Source of the DNA: Phormidium tenue FACHB-1052
Lineage (GTDB): Bacteria > Cyanobacteriota > Cyanobacteriia > Phormidesmidales > Phormidesmidaceae
NCBI RefSeq assembly: GCF_014696675.1
Contig: NZ_JACJQN010000014.1
Coordinates: 62,001 to 126,000 of the forward strand
Reading direction: 5' to 3'
Length of the DNA stretch: 64,000 bases
Positions 37,845 through 47,844 of this stretch are shown here, in pieces. How positions within the stretch are numbered: the stretch's first letter is position 1; the number at the start of each line of letters is the position of its first letter. The position numbers and the translations under genes are program-made. The notes under the pieces were generated by a model, which was not told the origin of the DNA, searched no databases, and saw only the letters and a list, made by a program, of their open reading frames with translations.

Positions 37845-40800
37845 ATGACCCTATCTCAACCGCCCCAAGCTCAAGGTCTTTACCATCCCCAGTACGAGCA
37901 CGATGCCTGTGGAGTTGGCTTCATTGTCCATATGAAGGGCGCTCAGTCGCACAGCATTGTGCAGCAGGGGCTAACAATTTTGGTCAACCTGGCTCACCGG
38001 GGCGCGGTGGGGGCCGAGGCCAACACTGGTGACGGGGCAGGTATTTTGCTACAAATGCCCCACAAGTTTATGGCTCAGGTAGCGGCGGCAGAGGGCATTT
38101 CCCTGCCAGAGCCAGGGCACTACGGTGTTGGGTTCTTTTTCTCGTCGCCGAATGCGAGCGATCGCGCCAAAGGTCGCCAAGTCTTTGAGCAAATCGCCGC
38201 AGACGAAGGGCAGAACGTGCTGGGCTGGCGCGATGTGCCCACCGACAATACCTCCCTGGGCGAGACCGCTAAGGCCAGCGAACCGTTTATGCAGCAGGTA
38301 TTTATTGGGCGATCGCCCGACTTGGCTGACGACCAGGCCTTTGAGCGCAAGCTCTACATCATTCGCAAGCGCACCCATTCAGCCATTCACCCCACCGGGG
38401 TAGACCCCTACTGGTATGCCACTAGCCTGTCGTGCCGCACGGTGGTCTACAAGGGCATGCTGACGCCAGAGCAGGTGGGGATGTACTTTCCCGACCTGGC
38501 CGATGAGGCGATGGAAAGCGCCCTTGCTCTGGTGCATTCGCGCTTTAGCACCAACACCTTCCCCAGCTGGGAGCGGGCGCACCCCTACCGCTATGTGGCC
38601 CACAACGGTGAAATCAACACCCTGCGCGGCAACATCAACTGGATGTATGCCCGCCAGTCGATGTTTGGCTCTGAGCTGTTTGGCGGCGACCTCGATCGCG
38701 CCAAGCCCCTAATCAACAAAGAAGGCAGCGACTCCGGCATCTTCGACAACACCTTAGAACTCATGACGCTGGCGGGCCGTTCCCTGCCCCACGCCATGAT
38801 GATGATGGTGCCCGAGCCCTGGACGGCCCACGAGTCGATGAGCGCCGAGAAAAAAGCTTTCTACGAATACCACGCCTGCCTGATGGAGCCCTGGGATGGC
38901 CCAGCGGCGATCGCCTTTACCGACGGCACCATGATGGGTGCGGTGCTCGATCGCAACGGCCTGCGCCCCTCCCGCTACACCGTCACAAAGGATGACCTGG
39001 TGATCATGGCCTCAGAAGCCGGAGTGCTACCCATTGAACCCGAGCAGGTCGCCTACAAGGGCCGCCTGGAGCCGGGCCGCATGTTTTTGGTGAATATGGA
39101 AGAGGGCCGGATCGTCTCCGACGAGGAGATCAAGCACCAGATCGCCGCCGAGCAACCCTACCGGGAATGGCTCGATCAACATTTGGTCAAACTGGCGGAT
39201 CTGCCGGAGGCCACAGACTCCGTAGGGACAAATGGCCATTTGCCCCTACCCACCCCTGCGCCCCTATCGATCGCCCAAACCGCCTTTGGCTACACCTTCG
39301 AGGAGCTGCGCCTGCTGCTCAAGCCCATGGCCGAGAGCGGCGTCGAAGCCGTCGGGGCTATGGGTACCGACACGCCGCTGCCCGTGCTGTCGAATAAGCC
39401 CCGGCTGCTGTACGACTACTTCCACCAGCTGTTTGCCCAGGTGACCAACCCGCCGATCGACTCCATCCGCGAGGCGATCATTACCTCGGCCGATACCACC
39501 ATCGGCAGCGAGCGCAATTTGCTCAAGCCCGAGCCCGAGAGCTGTCGGCTGATCAATCTCAAAACGCCAATCATCACCAATGCGGAGCTGGCCAAGCTGA
39601 AGAATGCTGGGGCTAGCGGATTTCCTTCGACGACACTGCCCATTGTGTTCAAGGCAGCTGACGGTGAAGCGGGGCTAGAAGCGGCGCTAAATGGCATCTT
39701 TGCGGCGGCGGATGAGGCGATCGCCAACGGCACCAGTTTGATCATTTTGAGCGATCGCACCATTGACGCCGACCACGCCCCCATCCCTGCGCTGCTCGCC
39801 GTCGCGGGCCTACACCACCACCTGATTCGCAACGGCAGCCGTACCCGCGTTGGCCTGGTGCTAGAGTCGGGCGAACCGCGCGAAGTCCACCACTTCGCCA
39901 CCCTGATCGGCTACGGCTGTGGTGCCATCAACCCCTACCTGGTGTTCGACACCATCGAAGGCATGATGGCCGACCAGCTCCTTCCCCCCATGGATTTGGA
40001 GAAGGCCTGTCAGAATTTCATCAAGGCGGTCACCAAGGGGGTGATCAAAATCGCCTCCAAGATCGGCATCTCCACCATTCAGAGCTATCGCGGTGCGCAG
40101 ATCTTCGAGGCTCTGGGACTCAACCAAACCGTCATCGACCAGTACTTCACCTGGACAGCTTCGCGCATTCAGGGCATAGGGCTGGACATGCTGGCCGAAG
40201 AAGCCCTCAAACGGCACCGCCATGCCTTCCCCGATCGCCCCACCGACCGTGTCACCCTTGATGTGGGCGGTGACTACCAGTGGCGCAAAGAGGGCGAAGC
40301 CCACCTGCTCAGCCCCGAGGTCATCCACACCCTGCAAAAAGCGGTACGCACTGGGGATTACGCGGCCTACAAACGCTATGCCACTCTAGTCAACGAGCAA
40401 GACAAGCAGATGTTCCGCCTGCGCGATCTGCTGCAATTCAAGCAGCGCGAGCCGATTCCCCTTGACGAGGTGGAGCCGGTAGAGGCCATCACCCGCCGGT
40501 TTAAGACCGGGGCGATGAGCTACGGGTCGATCTCGAAGGAGGCCCACGAGGCGCTGGCGATCGCCATGAACCGCATCGGCGGCAAGTCTAATACGGGCGA
40601 AGGCGGCGAAGACCCCGATCGCTACACCTGGACCAACGAAAAGGGCGACTCCAAAAACAGCGCCATCAAGCAGGTAGCCTCTGGCCGCTTCGGCGTTACC
40701 AGCCTCTACCTGTCCCAAGCACAAGAGATCCAGATCAAAATGGCCCAGGGTGCGAAACCGGGCGAAGGCGGGCAACTACCGGGCCGCAAGGTCTATCCCT

Positions 40801-42455
40801 GGATTGCCAAGGTGCGCCACTCGACCCCCGGTGTGGGCCTAATTTCGCCCCCGCCCCACCACGACATCTACTCCATTGAGGATCTAGCTGAGCTGATCCA
40901 CGACCTCAAGAACGCCAACCGCGACGCCCGCGTCAACGTCAAGCTGGTGTCTGAGGTGGGCGTTGGCACCATCGCCGCTGGGGTAGCCAAGGCCCACGCC
41001 GATGTAATTCTGATCGCTGGGTTCGACGGCGGCACCGGGGCCTCACCCCAAACCTCCATCAAGCACGCCGGGCTACCCTGGGAGTTGGGTCTAGCGGAAA
41101 CCCACCAAACCCTGGTGATGAATAACCTGCGCAGCCGCGTCATCGTCGAAACCGACGGCCAAATGAAAACCGGTCGTGATGTTGTCGTCGCGGCTCTGTT
41201 GGGGGCTGAAGAATTTGGCTTTGCCACCGCGCCCCTGGTCTCCCTAGGCTGCATCATGATGCGGGTCTGCCACCTGAACACCTGCCCCGTAGGTGTCGCC
41301 ACCCAAGATCCTGACTTGCGGAAGCACTTCATGGGTGACCCCGACCACGTGGTCAACTTCATGCAGTTCATCGCCCAGGATATGCGCGAGCTGATGGCCG
41401 AGTTGGGCTTCCGCACCCTCAATGAGATGGTGGGCCGCACCGATGTGCTGGAGCCCAAACAGGCGATCGCCCATTGGAAGGCCAAGGGCCTCGATCTTTC
41501 CCCCATGCTCCACCAGCCGGAGGTTGGCCACGAGGTCGGTCGCTACTGCCAGATGGCCCAGGATCACGGTCTCGAGAAATCTCTAGACATGACCACCCTG
41601 CTGGAGCTGTGCGAGCCTGCGATCGAGCGGGGCGAACAGGTCACCGCTACCCTACCCATCCAAAACATTAACCGGGTAGTGGGCACCATTCTCGGCAACG
41701 AGATCACCAAGCGTCACTGGGAAGGATTGCCGGAAGACACTGTTCACCTCCACTTCCAGGGCAGCGCTGGCCAGAGCTTTGGGGCCTTTGTGCCCAAGGG
41801 CGTCACCCTAGAGCTGGAAGGCGAAGCTAACGACTACCTGGGCAAGGGCCTCAGCGGCGGCAAGCTGATTGTCTACCCGCCCAAGCAGTCGACCTTCGTG
41901 CCCGCCGAAAACATCATCACTGGCAACGTCGCCTTCTACGGCGCGACCAGTGGCGAAGCCTACATTCGGGGCCTAGCGGGTGAGCGCTTCTGCGTGCGCA
42001 ACTCGGGCGTGACCGCAGTGGTAGAAGGCGTCGGCGACCACGCCTGCGAATATATGACCGGCGGCAAGGCGATCGTGCTGGGGCTAACTGGGCGCAACTT
42101 TGCGGCGGGCATGAGCGGCGGCATCGCCTACGTGCTCGACGAAGCCGGTGATTTTGCCACTCGCTGTAACACCGAAATGGTGGATTTAGAACAGCTCACC
42201 GACCCCGAAGAAATTCGCGACCTGCGCGAGCTGATTCAGCGCCATGTCGATTACACCGAGAGCAAGCGGGGGCTGAGCCTGCTAGAAGACTGGGATAACG
42301 CGATCGCCAGGTTTGTGAAGGTAATGCCCCGCGACTACAAGCGGGTGCTGCAACACATCCAAAAAGCCCTGGCCGATGGGCTAACCGGCGACGATGCCCT
42401 CACCGCCGCCTTCGAAGAAAACGCCCGCGATGTCGCCCGCATTGGCGGAAGTTAG
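37845..42455 (+). CDS. gltB: Glutamate synthase large subunit GltB
   Basis: This is the large subunit of NAD(P)H-dependent GOGAT, which makes two glutamates from glutamine and 2-oxoglutarate. The 1536-residue protein starts with a ~21-residue propeptide before the catalytic Cys22 (HDACGVGFI) of the class II amidotransferase domain. A central domain, the FMN-binding synthase domain and the 3Fe-4S motif [12 protein letters not shown] follow, then the beta-helix GXG C-terminal domain ([23 protein letters not shown]). gltD follows downstream, so it is the NAD(P)H rather than the ferredoxin enzyme. ATG 37845 preferred. A 28-bp palindromic repeat lies within the coding sequence at 39222-39249. Confidence 0.95.
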   Translation: MTLSQPPQAQGLYHPQYEHDACGVGFIVHMKGAQSHSIVQQGLTILVNLAHRGAVGAEANTGDGAGILLQMPHKFMAQVAAAEGISLPEPGHYGVGFFFSSPNASDRAKGRQVFEQIAADEGQNVLGWRDVPTDNTSLGETAKASEPFMQQVFIGRSPDLADDQAFERKLYIIRKRTHSAIHPTGVDPYWYATSLSCRTVVYKGMLTPEQVGMYFPDLADEAMESALALVHSRFSTNTFPSWERAHPYRYVAHNGEINTLRGNINWMYARQSMFGSELFGGDLDRAKPLINKEGSDSGIFDNTLELMTLAGRSLPHAMMMMVPEPWTAHESMSAEKKAFYEYHACLMEPWDGPAAIAFTDGTMMGAVLDRNGLRPSRYTVTKDDLVIMASEAGVLPIEPEQVAYKGRLEPGRMFLVNMEEGRIVSDEEIKHQIAAEQPYREWLDQHLVKLADLPEATDSVGTNGHLPLPTPAPLSIAQTAFGYTFEELRLLLKPMAESGVEAVGAMGTDTPLPVLSNKPRLLYDYFHQLFAQVTNPPIDSIREAIITSADTTIGSERNLLKPEPESCRLINLKTPIITNAELAKLKNAGASGFPSTTLPIVFKAADGEAGLEAALNGIFAAADEAIANGTSLIILSDRTIDADHAPIPALLAVAGLHHHLIRNGSRTRVGLVLESGEPREVHHFATLIGYGCGAINPYLVFDTIEGMMADQLLPPMDLEKACQNFIKAVTKGVIKIASKIGISTIQSYRGAQIFEALGLNQTVIDQYFTWTASRIQGIGLDMLAEEALKRHRHAFPDRPTDRVTLDVGGDYQWRKEGEAHLLSPEVIHTLQKAVRTGDYAAYKRYATLVNEQDKQMFRLRDLLQFKQREPIPLDEVEPVEAITRRFKTGAMSYGSISKEAHEALAIAMNRIGGKSNTGEGGEDPDRYTWTNEKGDSKNSAIKQVASGRFGVTSLYLSQAQEIQIKMAQGAKPGEGGQLPGRKVYPWIAKVRHSTPGVGLISPPPHHDIYSIEDLAELIHDLKNANRDARVNVKLVSEVGVGTIAAGVAKAHADVILIAGFDGGTGASPQTSIKHAGLPWELGLAETHQTLVMNNLRSRVIVETDGQMKTGRDVVVAALLGAEEFGFATAPLVSLGCIMMRVCHLNTCPVGVATQDPDLRKHFMGDPDHVVNFMQFIAQDMRELMAELGFRTLNEMVGRTDVLEPKQAIAHWKAKGLDLSPMLHQPEVGHEVGRYCQMAQDHGLEKSLDMTTLLELCEPAIERGEQVTATLPIQNINRVVGTILGNEITKRHWEGLPEDTVHLHFQGSAGQSFGAFVPKGVTLELEGEANDYLGKGLSGGKLIVYPPKQSTFVPAENIITGNVAFYGATSGEAYIRGLAGERFCVRNSGVTAVVEGVGDHACEYMTGGKAIVLGLTGRNFAAGMSGGIAYVLDEAGDFATRCNTEMVDLEQLTDPEEIRDLRELIQRHVDYTESKRGLSLLEDWDNAIARFVKVMPRDYKRVLQHIQKALADGLTGDDALTAAFEENARDVARIGGS
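39222..39249. repeat. REP-like 28-bp palindrome inside gltB
   Basis: Begins GTAGGGACAAATGG and ends CCATTTGCCCCTAC, palindromic with a single mismatch. It encodes roughly [10 protein letters not shown] in the linker between the amidotransferase and central domains. It is the same design as the intergenic copies at 25065-25092 and 49524-49551. Confidence 0.75.
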
Positions 42456-42462
42456 ATCAACC

Positions 42463-42540
42463 GTAGGGTGCATTCGCGCCAGCAATGCACCGCGCGAGAA
42501 ATCTTGCACCGTGGTGCATTGCTTCGCGAATGCACCCTAC
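42463..42540. repeat. GTAGGGTGCATTCGCG inverted repeat between gltB and gltD
   Basis: The left arm GTAGGGTGCATTCGCG, then AGCAATGCACC, is mirrored by the right arm GGTGCATTGCT and CGCGAATGCACCCTAC. This gives a 78-bp element with arms of nearly 30 bp. It lies in the gltB-gltD gap and would form a strong hairpin in the mRNA, perhaps setting the ratio of the two subunits (inference). Confidence 0.8.
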
Positions 42541-42597
42541 AAATTCTTCTGACTCACAAAAATCCCAAAGCATCCAAACATCTTCAGGACAACCACC

Positions 42598-44082
42598 ATG
42601 GGAAAACCGACTGGCTTTATGGAATACCTGCGGGAAGTGGCGCAAGAAGTTGCCCCCGCCGATCGCATTCGAAATTGGGATGAGTTCCACCTCCACATGC
42701 CGGAGGAAAACCTCCGCACCCAGGGCGCTCGCTGTATGGATTGCGGCACCCCCTTCTGCCACACCGGCATGACCATCAGCGGCATGGCCAGCGGTTGCCC
42801 CGTCAACAACCTGATTCCTGAATGGAACGACCTGGTCTATCGCGGCCTGTGGGAGGAAGCCCTGGAGCGGCTACACAAGACCAACAACTTCCCTGAGTTT
42901 ACCGGGCGCGTCTGCCCCGCCCCCTGCGAAGGCTCCTGCGTGCTGGGCATCACCAGCCCCCCGGTGACGATTAAGAATATTGAGTATTCCATTGCCGAAA
43001 AAGGCTGGGAATCGGGCTGGATTACCCCCACGCCACCGCAGCAGCGCACGGGCAAAAAAGTCGCGGTGATTGGCTCTGGCCCCGCCGGACTGGCCGCCGC
43101 CGCCCAGCTCAACTCGGCAGGCCACTGGGTCACTGTGTACGAACGGGCCGATCGCCCCGGCGGCTTGCTGATGTACGGCATCCCCAACATGAAGCTCGAT
43201 AAGCAGCAGGTGGTGCAGCGTCGGTTGGATGTACTGGAGGCTGAGGGCGTCACCTTTGTCTGCAACACCGAAGTCGGCAAAGACATTTCGGCTGAAAATC
43301 TGCTCAAGGAGTTCGATTCTGTAGTGCTCTGCACCGGCTCTACCAAGCCTCGCGACCTGCCCATCGAAGGGCGAGAGCTGAAGGGCATTCACTTTGCGAT
43401 GGAATTTCTCACTGCCAATACGCGATCGCTGCTGGATGGCTACCCCGGCAACGACTACATCTCGGCGGCGGGCAAGGATGTGGTGATTATCGGCGGCGGC
43501 GACACGGGCACCGACTGCGTGGGCACCTCCATTCGCCACGGGTGCAACAGCGTCACCCAGGTGGAAATCATGCCCCAGCCGCCTGAAACCCGCTCGGCAG
43601 GTAACCCCTGGCCCGAGTGGCCCAAGGTCTACAAGATGGACTATGGCCAGGAGGAAGCCGCCGCGATGTTTGGTGACGACCCCCGCGCCTACCTGACTAC
43701 CGCCACCAAGTTTGAGGGCGATGAGCAGGGCAACGTCAAAGCTGTCCACACCGTGCAGATTCAGTGGGGCAAAGACGAAAACGGTCGGTTTGTGCCGCAG
43801 AATGTGCCTGGCACCGAGAAGGTTGTTCCCGCCCATCTGGTGCTGCTGGCGATGGGGTTTCTTGGCCCCGAGCAGCCGTTGATCGATGCTTTGGGTCTCG
43901 AAAAAGATGGCCGCAGCAATGTGAAGGCTGAGCATGAGCAGTACACCACTTCAATTCCGGGCGTGTTTGCGGCTGGGGATTGTCGCCGGGGGCAGAGCCT
44001 GGTGGTGTGGGCGATCAATGAAGGGCGTGGGGCGGCGCGAGAGTGCGATCGCTACCTAATGGGCACCACCGAGCTGCCCTAG
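42598..44082 (+). CDS. gltD: Glutamate synthase small subunit GltD
   Basis: This FAD- and 4Fe-4S-containing subunit passes electrons from NADPH to GltB. The 494-residue protein has the N-terminal cysteine cluster [11 protein letters not shown] and [12 protein letters not shown], the FAD-binding [10 protein letters not shown], the NADPH-binding GGGDTGTDC, and the C-terminal [19 protein letters not shown]. It is 142 bp after gltB, separated by an inverted-repeat element. The last 17 codons ([17 protein letters not shown]) have a diverged second copy at 46209-46262 on the far side of a two-gene island. Confidence 0.96.
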   Translation: MGKPTGFMEYLREVAQEVAPADRIRNWDEFHLHMPEENLRTQGARCMDCGTPFCHTGMTISGMASGCPVNNLIPEWNDLVYRGLWEEALERLHKTNNFPEFTGRVCPAPCEGSCVLGITSPPVTIKNIEYSIAEKGWESGWITPTPPQQRTGKKVAVIGSGPAGLAAAAQLNSAGHWVTVYERADRPGGLLMYGIPNMKLDKQQVVQRRLDVLEAEGVTFVCNTEVGKDISAENLLKEFDSVVLCTGSTKPRDLPIEGRELKGIHFAMEFLTANTRSLLDGYPGNDYISAAGKDVVIIGGGDTGTDCVGTSIRHGCNSVTQVEIMPQPPETRSAGNPWPEWPKVYKMDYGQEEAAAMFGDDPRAYLTTATKFEGDEQGNVKAVHTVQIQWGKDENGRFVPQNVPGTEKVVPAHLVLLAMGFLGPEQPLIDALGLEKDGRSNVKAEHEQYTTSIPGVFAAGDCRRGQSLVVWAINEGRGAARECDRYLMGTTELP

Positions 44083-44118
44083 CCCATTAACTCGAAGTCA
44101 GGTCTATTTGCCTAGCTC

Positions 44119-44161
44119 AACCCTCAAGGCCCGTAAGCACGACTTATGGGTCTTGAGGGTT
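44119..44161 (+). terminator. Strong hairpin terminator after gltD
   Basis: AACCCTCAAGGCCCGTAAG pairs with CTTATGGGTCTTGAGGGTT over 19 bp including two G-U pairs, loop CACGA, followed by GGTTTATTG. It starts 36 bases after the gltD stop. Confidence 0.85.
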
Positions 44162-44589
44162 GGTTTATTGTGGCTTGCCTACGAAACGGCAGATTTAGGC
44201 GGTGGTTGTACCAAGAGGCTAATAGGAGCGATCGCAAGGTTGGATAAATGTTTAACCAAGGCTAAATAAATTTTTAGCCATCTAAATATATTGAGTAATC
44301 CTCTGCTAAGTAGCAATGATAGTTTGAGTAAATGACAGACGGTGCTCACCGCTCAACTCATACCGTTGTGTATAAAGAAAACATCTTCTTTCAGGGAATT
44401 TACTAGTTCAGTTTTACCAGTTCAGCGAGCGATTGAGCGAATCACAACCTTAAATAGAACATTTGAACCTCCAAGCAAAAATCTTTTAGGTTGTTAGAGT
44501 GGAGCAAAATTTAGGGAAAGCTAGTAGTGCCTACCAGACGATAGGTAGCTATACGCAGTTTCTACCTTCAAATCTAAAGCGAATTTACT
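44162..44589. other. AT-rich leader of the J-domain/HNH island
   Basis: No gene is supportable in these ~430 bp. Composition falls to AT-rich directly after the gltD terminator. The region presumably carries the promoter of the J-domain gene; no operator or RNA was recognised. Confidence 0.4.
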
Positions 44590-45159
44590 ATGCCATCTAA
44601 TCAGCTTAACTCACTCATTCAAGAAGAGATTAGTCGCCTCGCCGAGCATCACAATGTTGGCTCCGAAATACTTCTTGAATTTGCTCAGTTTGTTATTGAA
44701 AATCACAAGAAAAAAGATAAAGCAGCTAAGAAACCAGCGAAGAAGATCAAGCCCCTGTCGATGGCTGAGCTTAAAAAGGCTGTTTACAGCTATTTTGAGG
44801 TCAAGAATACAACTGAGCTGAAGAAATCTGGCTCCTTCAAAATGGCCATAGACGGTATGGAGCCAATGAACTTAGGCCTGAAAGATTCCTGGGAAGTTCT
44901 ATACCGAAAGTTTATTGGCGTTCTTCCTGGGGAGGAGCAGGAGAAGGGCTACGGCTGCATCAATGGAATTGATATATTTAAATATTTTTCGCCTTGGCAA
45001 GTATTTGACCTAGATCCAAAATCAGCTTCAAAAGAAGATATCAAAAAGGCTTATCACGCTTTAAGTAAAACATATCATCCAGATGCTCCAGGCACGGGTG
45101 ACGCTAAAGTTTTTGACCGCATCAACACCATGTACCAAAGCATTGGTGCGGAGGCTTAG
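44590..45159 (+). CDS. J-domain (DnaJ-like) protein of an AT-rich island
   Basis: A 189-residue protein with a lysine-rich linker (about 40-55) and a C-terminal J-domain: SPWQVFDLDPKSASKEDIKKAYHALSKTYHPD, with HPD at 163-165. The first 130 residues form an unfamiliar helical region ending EKGYGCINGIDIFKY. J-domains stimulate Hsp70; here one is paired with an HNH nuclease-like protein that starts two bases after the stop. The gene is AT-rich relative to gltD and rnc, indicating transfer. A chaperone-assisted effector module is one possible reading. Confidence 0.75.
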   Translation: MPSNQLNSLIQEEISRLAEHHNVGSEILLEFAQFVIENHKKKDKAAKKPAKKIKPLSMAELKKAVYSYFEVKNTTELKKSGSFKMAIDGMEPMNLGLKDSWEVLYRKFIGVLPGEEQEKGYGCINGIDIFKYFSPWQVFDLDPKSASKEDIKKAYHALSKTYHPDAPGTGDAKVFDRINTMYQSIGAEA

Positions 45160-45161
45160 AA

Positions 45162-46175
45162 ATGGCAAGAGACACCTCAAATTTCACTATTAGAGACGAA
45201 GAGTTAGCGAAAGCTCTAGAAATAACCGTTGAAGAGTTAGAGAAAATCATAAGATTCTTCGAGTCCGATCCCAATGATGAGTGGGAACTACGCGAGAAAG
45301 ATCACTATATCTACATTAATAGGAACTATAAAGAACGTATATTTGCAGAGCACGGAGCATTTGCGATCGCAAAGTATATGGACTCAGTAGAACCCAAAAG
45401 CTTTTGGGCTACCATTATTGAGTTTATAACTAGACACAAAGAAAAACTTCGAAATGCATTTGTTCGACGAAAAATTCATGAGAACTGTAGCTCTTTAACC
45501 CTTCGAAACAACAGGCATTTTCTATCTAAGAAGGATGCAGTCAATATTTTTTGCACAAGCTATGCCCGTCTTAATCGAGCGTTTGATGCAATTCAAAGTT
45601 CTGGACAACCCCTTGAAAAGTTCAAAGACTTTGATGATTTTGACGGCGTTAGATATTATTCTTTATCTGGCTTTTATCGTTTGGGCAAAGAATTGTCTCA
45701 ATCGCTTACTGTAAAAGATCGCAGAGAATGGTGCAAAGCGCTTGAGGTAGTAGGAGAAAAAGCATTTAAGCTGATTATTAGCGCTGAAGAGTCTCGAAAA
45801 AAAGAAATAGAAAAGGCAAAAAATGCTGCTAAAGACAGAGATCGAAAGACATGCCAGATCACTCTAATTCAGAGCAGTAGAGCACATAAATTCGATCTTG
45901 CAGCGCATCATATTTACTCTGACAAAGCATATCCAGATCTGGCAGCCTGTGTAGATAACCTCATTACACTCAATGAGGAAATTCACAAAGAATTTCATAC
46001 CTGGAATGGTGGTACTAGAGTTAGTTGCACAGCTGATGACATGATCAACTTTATTATGGAACGATACCCCGACGCTGAAGAGGTGCTGCTAAAGCTTTAC
46101 AGAGTTAAGTCTGTGTTTGGTCATCACCAACCAACTGCTGCATCAGGGCGTAGGTCTTTTCCACCTGCCGCTTAG
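45162..46175 (+). CDS. HNH endonuclease-like protein of an AT-rich island
   Basis: A 337-residue protein with an N-terminal helical region, a coiled, charged segment (ESRKKEIEKAKNAAKDRDRK, 210-229) and a C-terminal HNH-like domain. The domain shows TCQITLIQ, H249-H250 in AAHHIYSDKAYPDLA, N266 in DNLITL, and H275/H279 in IHKEFH; these are the metal and catalytic positions of beta-beta-alpha-metal nucleases. The zinc-finger cysteines seen in classical members are mostly absent. It is translated with the J-domain gene (2-bp gap). A DNA-degrading effector is likely, but the target is unknown. Confidence 0.75.
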   Translation: MARDTSNFTIRDEELAKALEITVEELEKIIRFFESDPNDEWELREKDHYIYINRNYKERIFAEHGAFAIAKYMDSVEPKSFWATIIEFITRHKEKLRNAFVRRKIHENCSSLTLRNNRHFLSKKDAVNIFCTSYARLNRAFDAIQSSGQPLEKFKDFDDFDGVRYYSLSGFYRLGKELSQSLTVKDRREWCKALEVVGEKAFKLIISAEESRKKEIEKAKNAAKDRDRKTCQITLIQSSRAHKFDLAAHHIYSDKAYPDLAACVDNLITLNEEIHKEFHTWNGGTRVSCTADDMINFIMERYPDAEEVLLKLYRVKSVFGHHQPTAASGRRSFPPAA

Positions 46176-46208
46176 TTAAGCAGATTCACAATCTACTATT
46201 TCCCTAGT

Positions 46209-46262
46209 GGAACCGCGCAAGAGTGCGATCGCCACTTCATGGACACCACTGAACTATCCTAA
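46209..46262 (+). pseudogene. Diverged duplicate of the gltD 3' end
   Basis: In frame the segment reads GTAQECDRHFMDTTELS and ends in TAA. It aligns without gaps to the last 17 codons of gltD ([17 protein letters not shown]), sharing 10 of 17 residues; several codons differ synonymously. No gltD similarity is seen further upstream. It marks the right border of the J-domain/HNH island and looks like the displaced or replaced end of an integration target. Confidence 0.75.
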
Positions 46263-46276
46263 GCTCACCGGTTTTG

Positions 46277-46344
46277 AAACCGGGTTTCGACTAAACTTTA
46301 ATAGCTAAATTAGCTTTTGAAGTTTAGAGCAAGAAACCCGGTTT
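46277..46344. repeat. AAACCGGGTTTC inverted repeat before rnc
   Basis: AAACCGGGTTTC (46277-46288) and GAAACCCGGTTT (46333-46344) are perfect 12-bp reverse complements. Inside, CTAAACTT and AAGTTTAG extend the fold. Related to the 3099-3162 repeat. It would form a hairpin directly upstream of the RNase III gene, a conceivable autoregulatory cleavage site. Confidence 0.7.
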
Positions 46345-46364
46345 TTCTGTCTAGTGAGCCTAAA

Positions 46365-47018
46365 ATGCTTCTGCCTAGTTTTCAAAATCCAGCTTTGCTT
46401 CGGCAAGCGCTCACCCACAGCAGCTACGCCAACGAACATCCCAACGAAGGCCCCGACTACGATCGCCTAGAGTTTTTGGGCGACGGCATTCTTGAACTTG
46501 TGGTGCGCGACTTAATCTTTGCCCGCTATCCTCACCTGGCTGTAGGGGAAATGTCGCAGCGGTGCGATCGCCTCGTCGATGAGCCTTCCCTCGCAGAGCT
46601 AGCAGTGCAGCTAGGCATTCCCGACCAAATGCGCCTTGGGGCTGGAGCCCAGCACGAACGCCACAATCCCAGCGTTCAGGCCGACATGTTTGAAGCGGTG
46701 ATCGGCGCTTACCGCTTAGACGCTGGCATTGCCGCCGCCTATAGCTATGTTGAGGCGATCATGAGCCCCCTGATCGATCGCGCCCTAGACCTTCAGGCCA
46801 CCGACCCCGTGACTGAGCTGCAAGAATATGTACAGGCCCACATGGGTGGCACGTTGCCCAGCTACCTAGAAAAAGAGCGCCTTGGCCCAGACCACGCCAA
46901 AGTATTTACCCTAGAAGTTTGGGCTGGCGGCACAAACTATGGCATCGGCCAAGGCCGCAGCATCAAAGAAGCACGTAAAAACGCCGCGATCGCAGCACTG
47001 AGGATCTTAAAGCCATGA
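46365..47018 (+). CDS. rnc: Ribonuclease III
   Basis: This double-stranded RNA endonuclease processes rRNA and structured mRNAs. The 217-residue protein has the signature RLEFLGDGILELVV (34-47) with the catalytic acidic residues and a second acidic site in ADMFEAVIGA. A C-terminal dsRNA-binding domain runs from DPVTELQEYVQ to SIKEARKNAAIAALRIL. ATG 46365 gives the canonical start; an upstream TTG at 46317 would translate the hairpin repeat. It overlaps the next gene by 4 bp. Confidence 0.95.
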   Translation: MLLPSFQNPALLRQALTHSSYANEHPNEGPDYDRLEFLGDGILELVVRDLIFARYPHLAVGEMSQRCDRLVDEPSLAELAVQLGIPDQMRLGAGAQHERHNPSVQADMFEAVIGAYRLDAGIAAAYSYVEAIMSPLIDRALDLQATDPVTELQEYVQAHMGGTLPSYLEKERLGPDHAKVFTLEVWAGGTNYGIGQGRSIKEARKNAAIAALRILKP

Positions 47019-47839
47019 ATGCAGCAATTTTGGGCTGTGGATACGTGGGCAAAGCAGTGGCCCAGCTTTGGGGCAGCCAAGGCGTCAAGGTCACCGCCAC
47101 CACCACCAACCCCGACCGAATTGAAGAGTTACGTTCCATAGCAGCGGCTGTGCAGGTAGTGCAGGGGTCAGATGCAGGTGGCATTGCCGCTCTCCTACAA
47201 GATCAAGACACGCTGCTCATCTGCGTAGGGGCCGGTCGCCAGGCCAACTACGAAGAAGTCTACTTAAAGACGGCTCAAACGGTTGTGGGCGCTCTCGATC
47301 AGGCTCCTAGCCTAAAACAGATTATCTTCACCAGCAGCTATTCCGTGTATGGCAACTACGATGGCGCTTGGGTGAGAGAAGATGACCCAGTCAAACCCGC
47401 CACCGACAATGCCCGCACCATGGCCGAGACCGAGCAAACTCTGCTGAAGGCAACTACGCCCGAGCGCAACGTCTGCATCTTCCGTCTCGGCGGCATCTAC
47501 GGCCTAGGGCGCGAGTTAGCCAAAATCTACAGCCGCGCCGCTGGCACCACCCGCCCCGGCTCCGGCCACGAAGGCAGCAACTGGATTCATTTAGATGACA
47601 TTGTAGGGGCGATCGCCTTTGCCCAATCCCAATCCCTCAGCGGCCTTTACAACCTGGTGCAAGACGAAATTCCCACCGTACGCGAGCTGATCGATCGCGT
47701 CTGCCAGGCCCACCAACTGGAACCCGTACAGTGGGATCCATCTCAACCCAGTGCTCGGCCCTACAACGTGCGGGTGTCGAATCGAAAACTCAAGGCGGCA
47801 GGCTACACCTTTCGCCACAGCACCTTCGAGGGCATTTAG
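47015..47839 (+). CDS. SDR-family NAD(P)-dependent epimerase/dehydratase-like protein
   Basis: A 274-residue Rossmann-fold protein of the atypical SDR/YeeZ type. It shows dinucleotide-binding AILGCGYVGKAVAQ, IIFTSSYSVYG with the Ser, and a GGIYGLGRELAKI substrate-side segment. WIHLDDIVGAI is also present. The usual YxxxK is not evident (TMAETEQ), so classical catalysis is uncertain. The ATG overlaps the rnc stop in ATGA, suggesting coupled translation. The substrate is unknown. Confidence 0.85.
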   Translation: MNAAILGCGYVGKAVAQLWGSQGVKVTATTTNPDRIEELRSIAAAVQVVQGSDAGGIAALLQDQDTLLICVGAGRQANYEEVYLKTAQTVVGALDQAPSLKQIIFTSSYSVYGNYDGAWVREDDPVKPATDNARTMAETEQTLLKATTPERNVCIFRLGGIYGLGRELAKIYSRAAGTTRPGSGHEGSNWIHLDDIVGAIAFAQSQSLSGLYNLVQDEIPTVRELIDRVCQAHQLEPVQWDPSQPSARPYNVRVSNRKLKAAGYTFRHSTFEGI

Positions 47840-47844
47840 AAAGC

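Noticed and set aside
42871-43935. 354-codon minus-strand frame across gltD
   Set aside because: Fully antisense to gltD, His/Ala-rich composition typical of a shadow frame.
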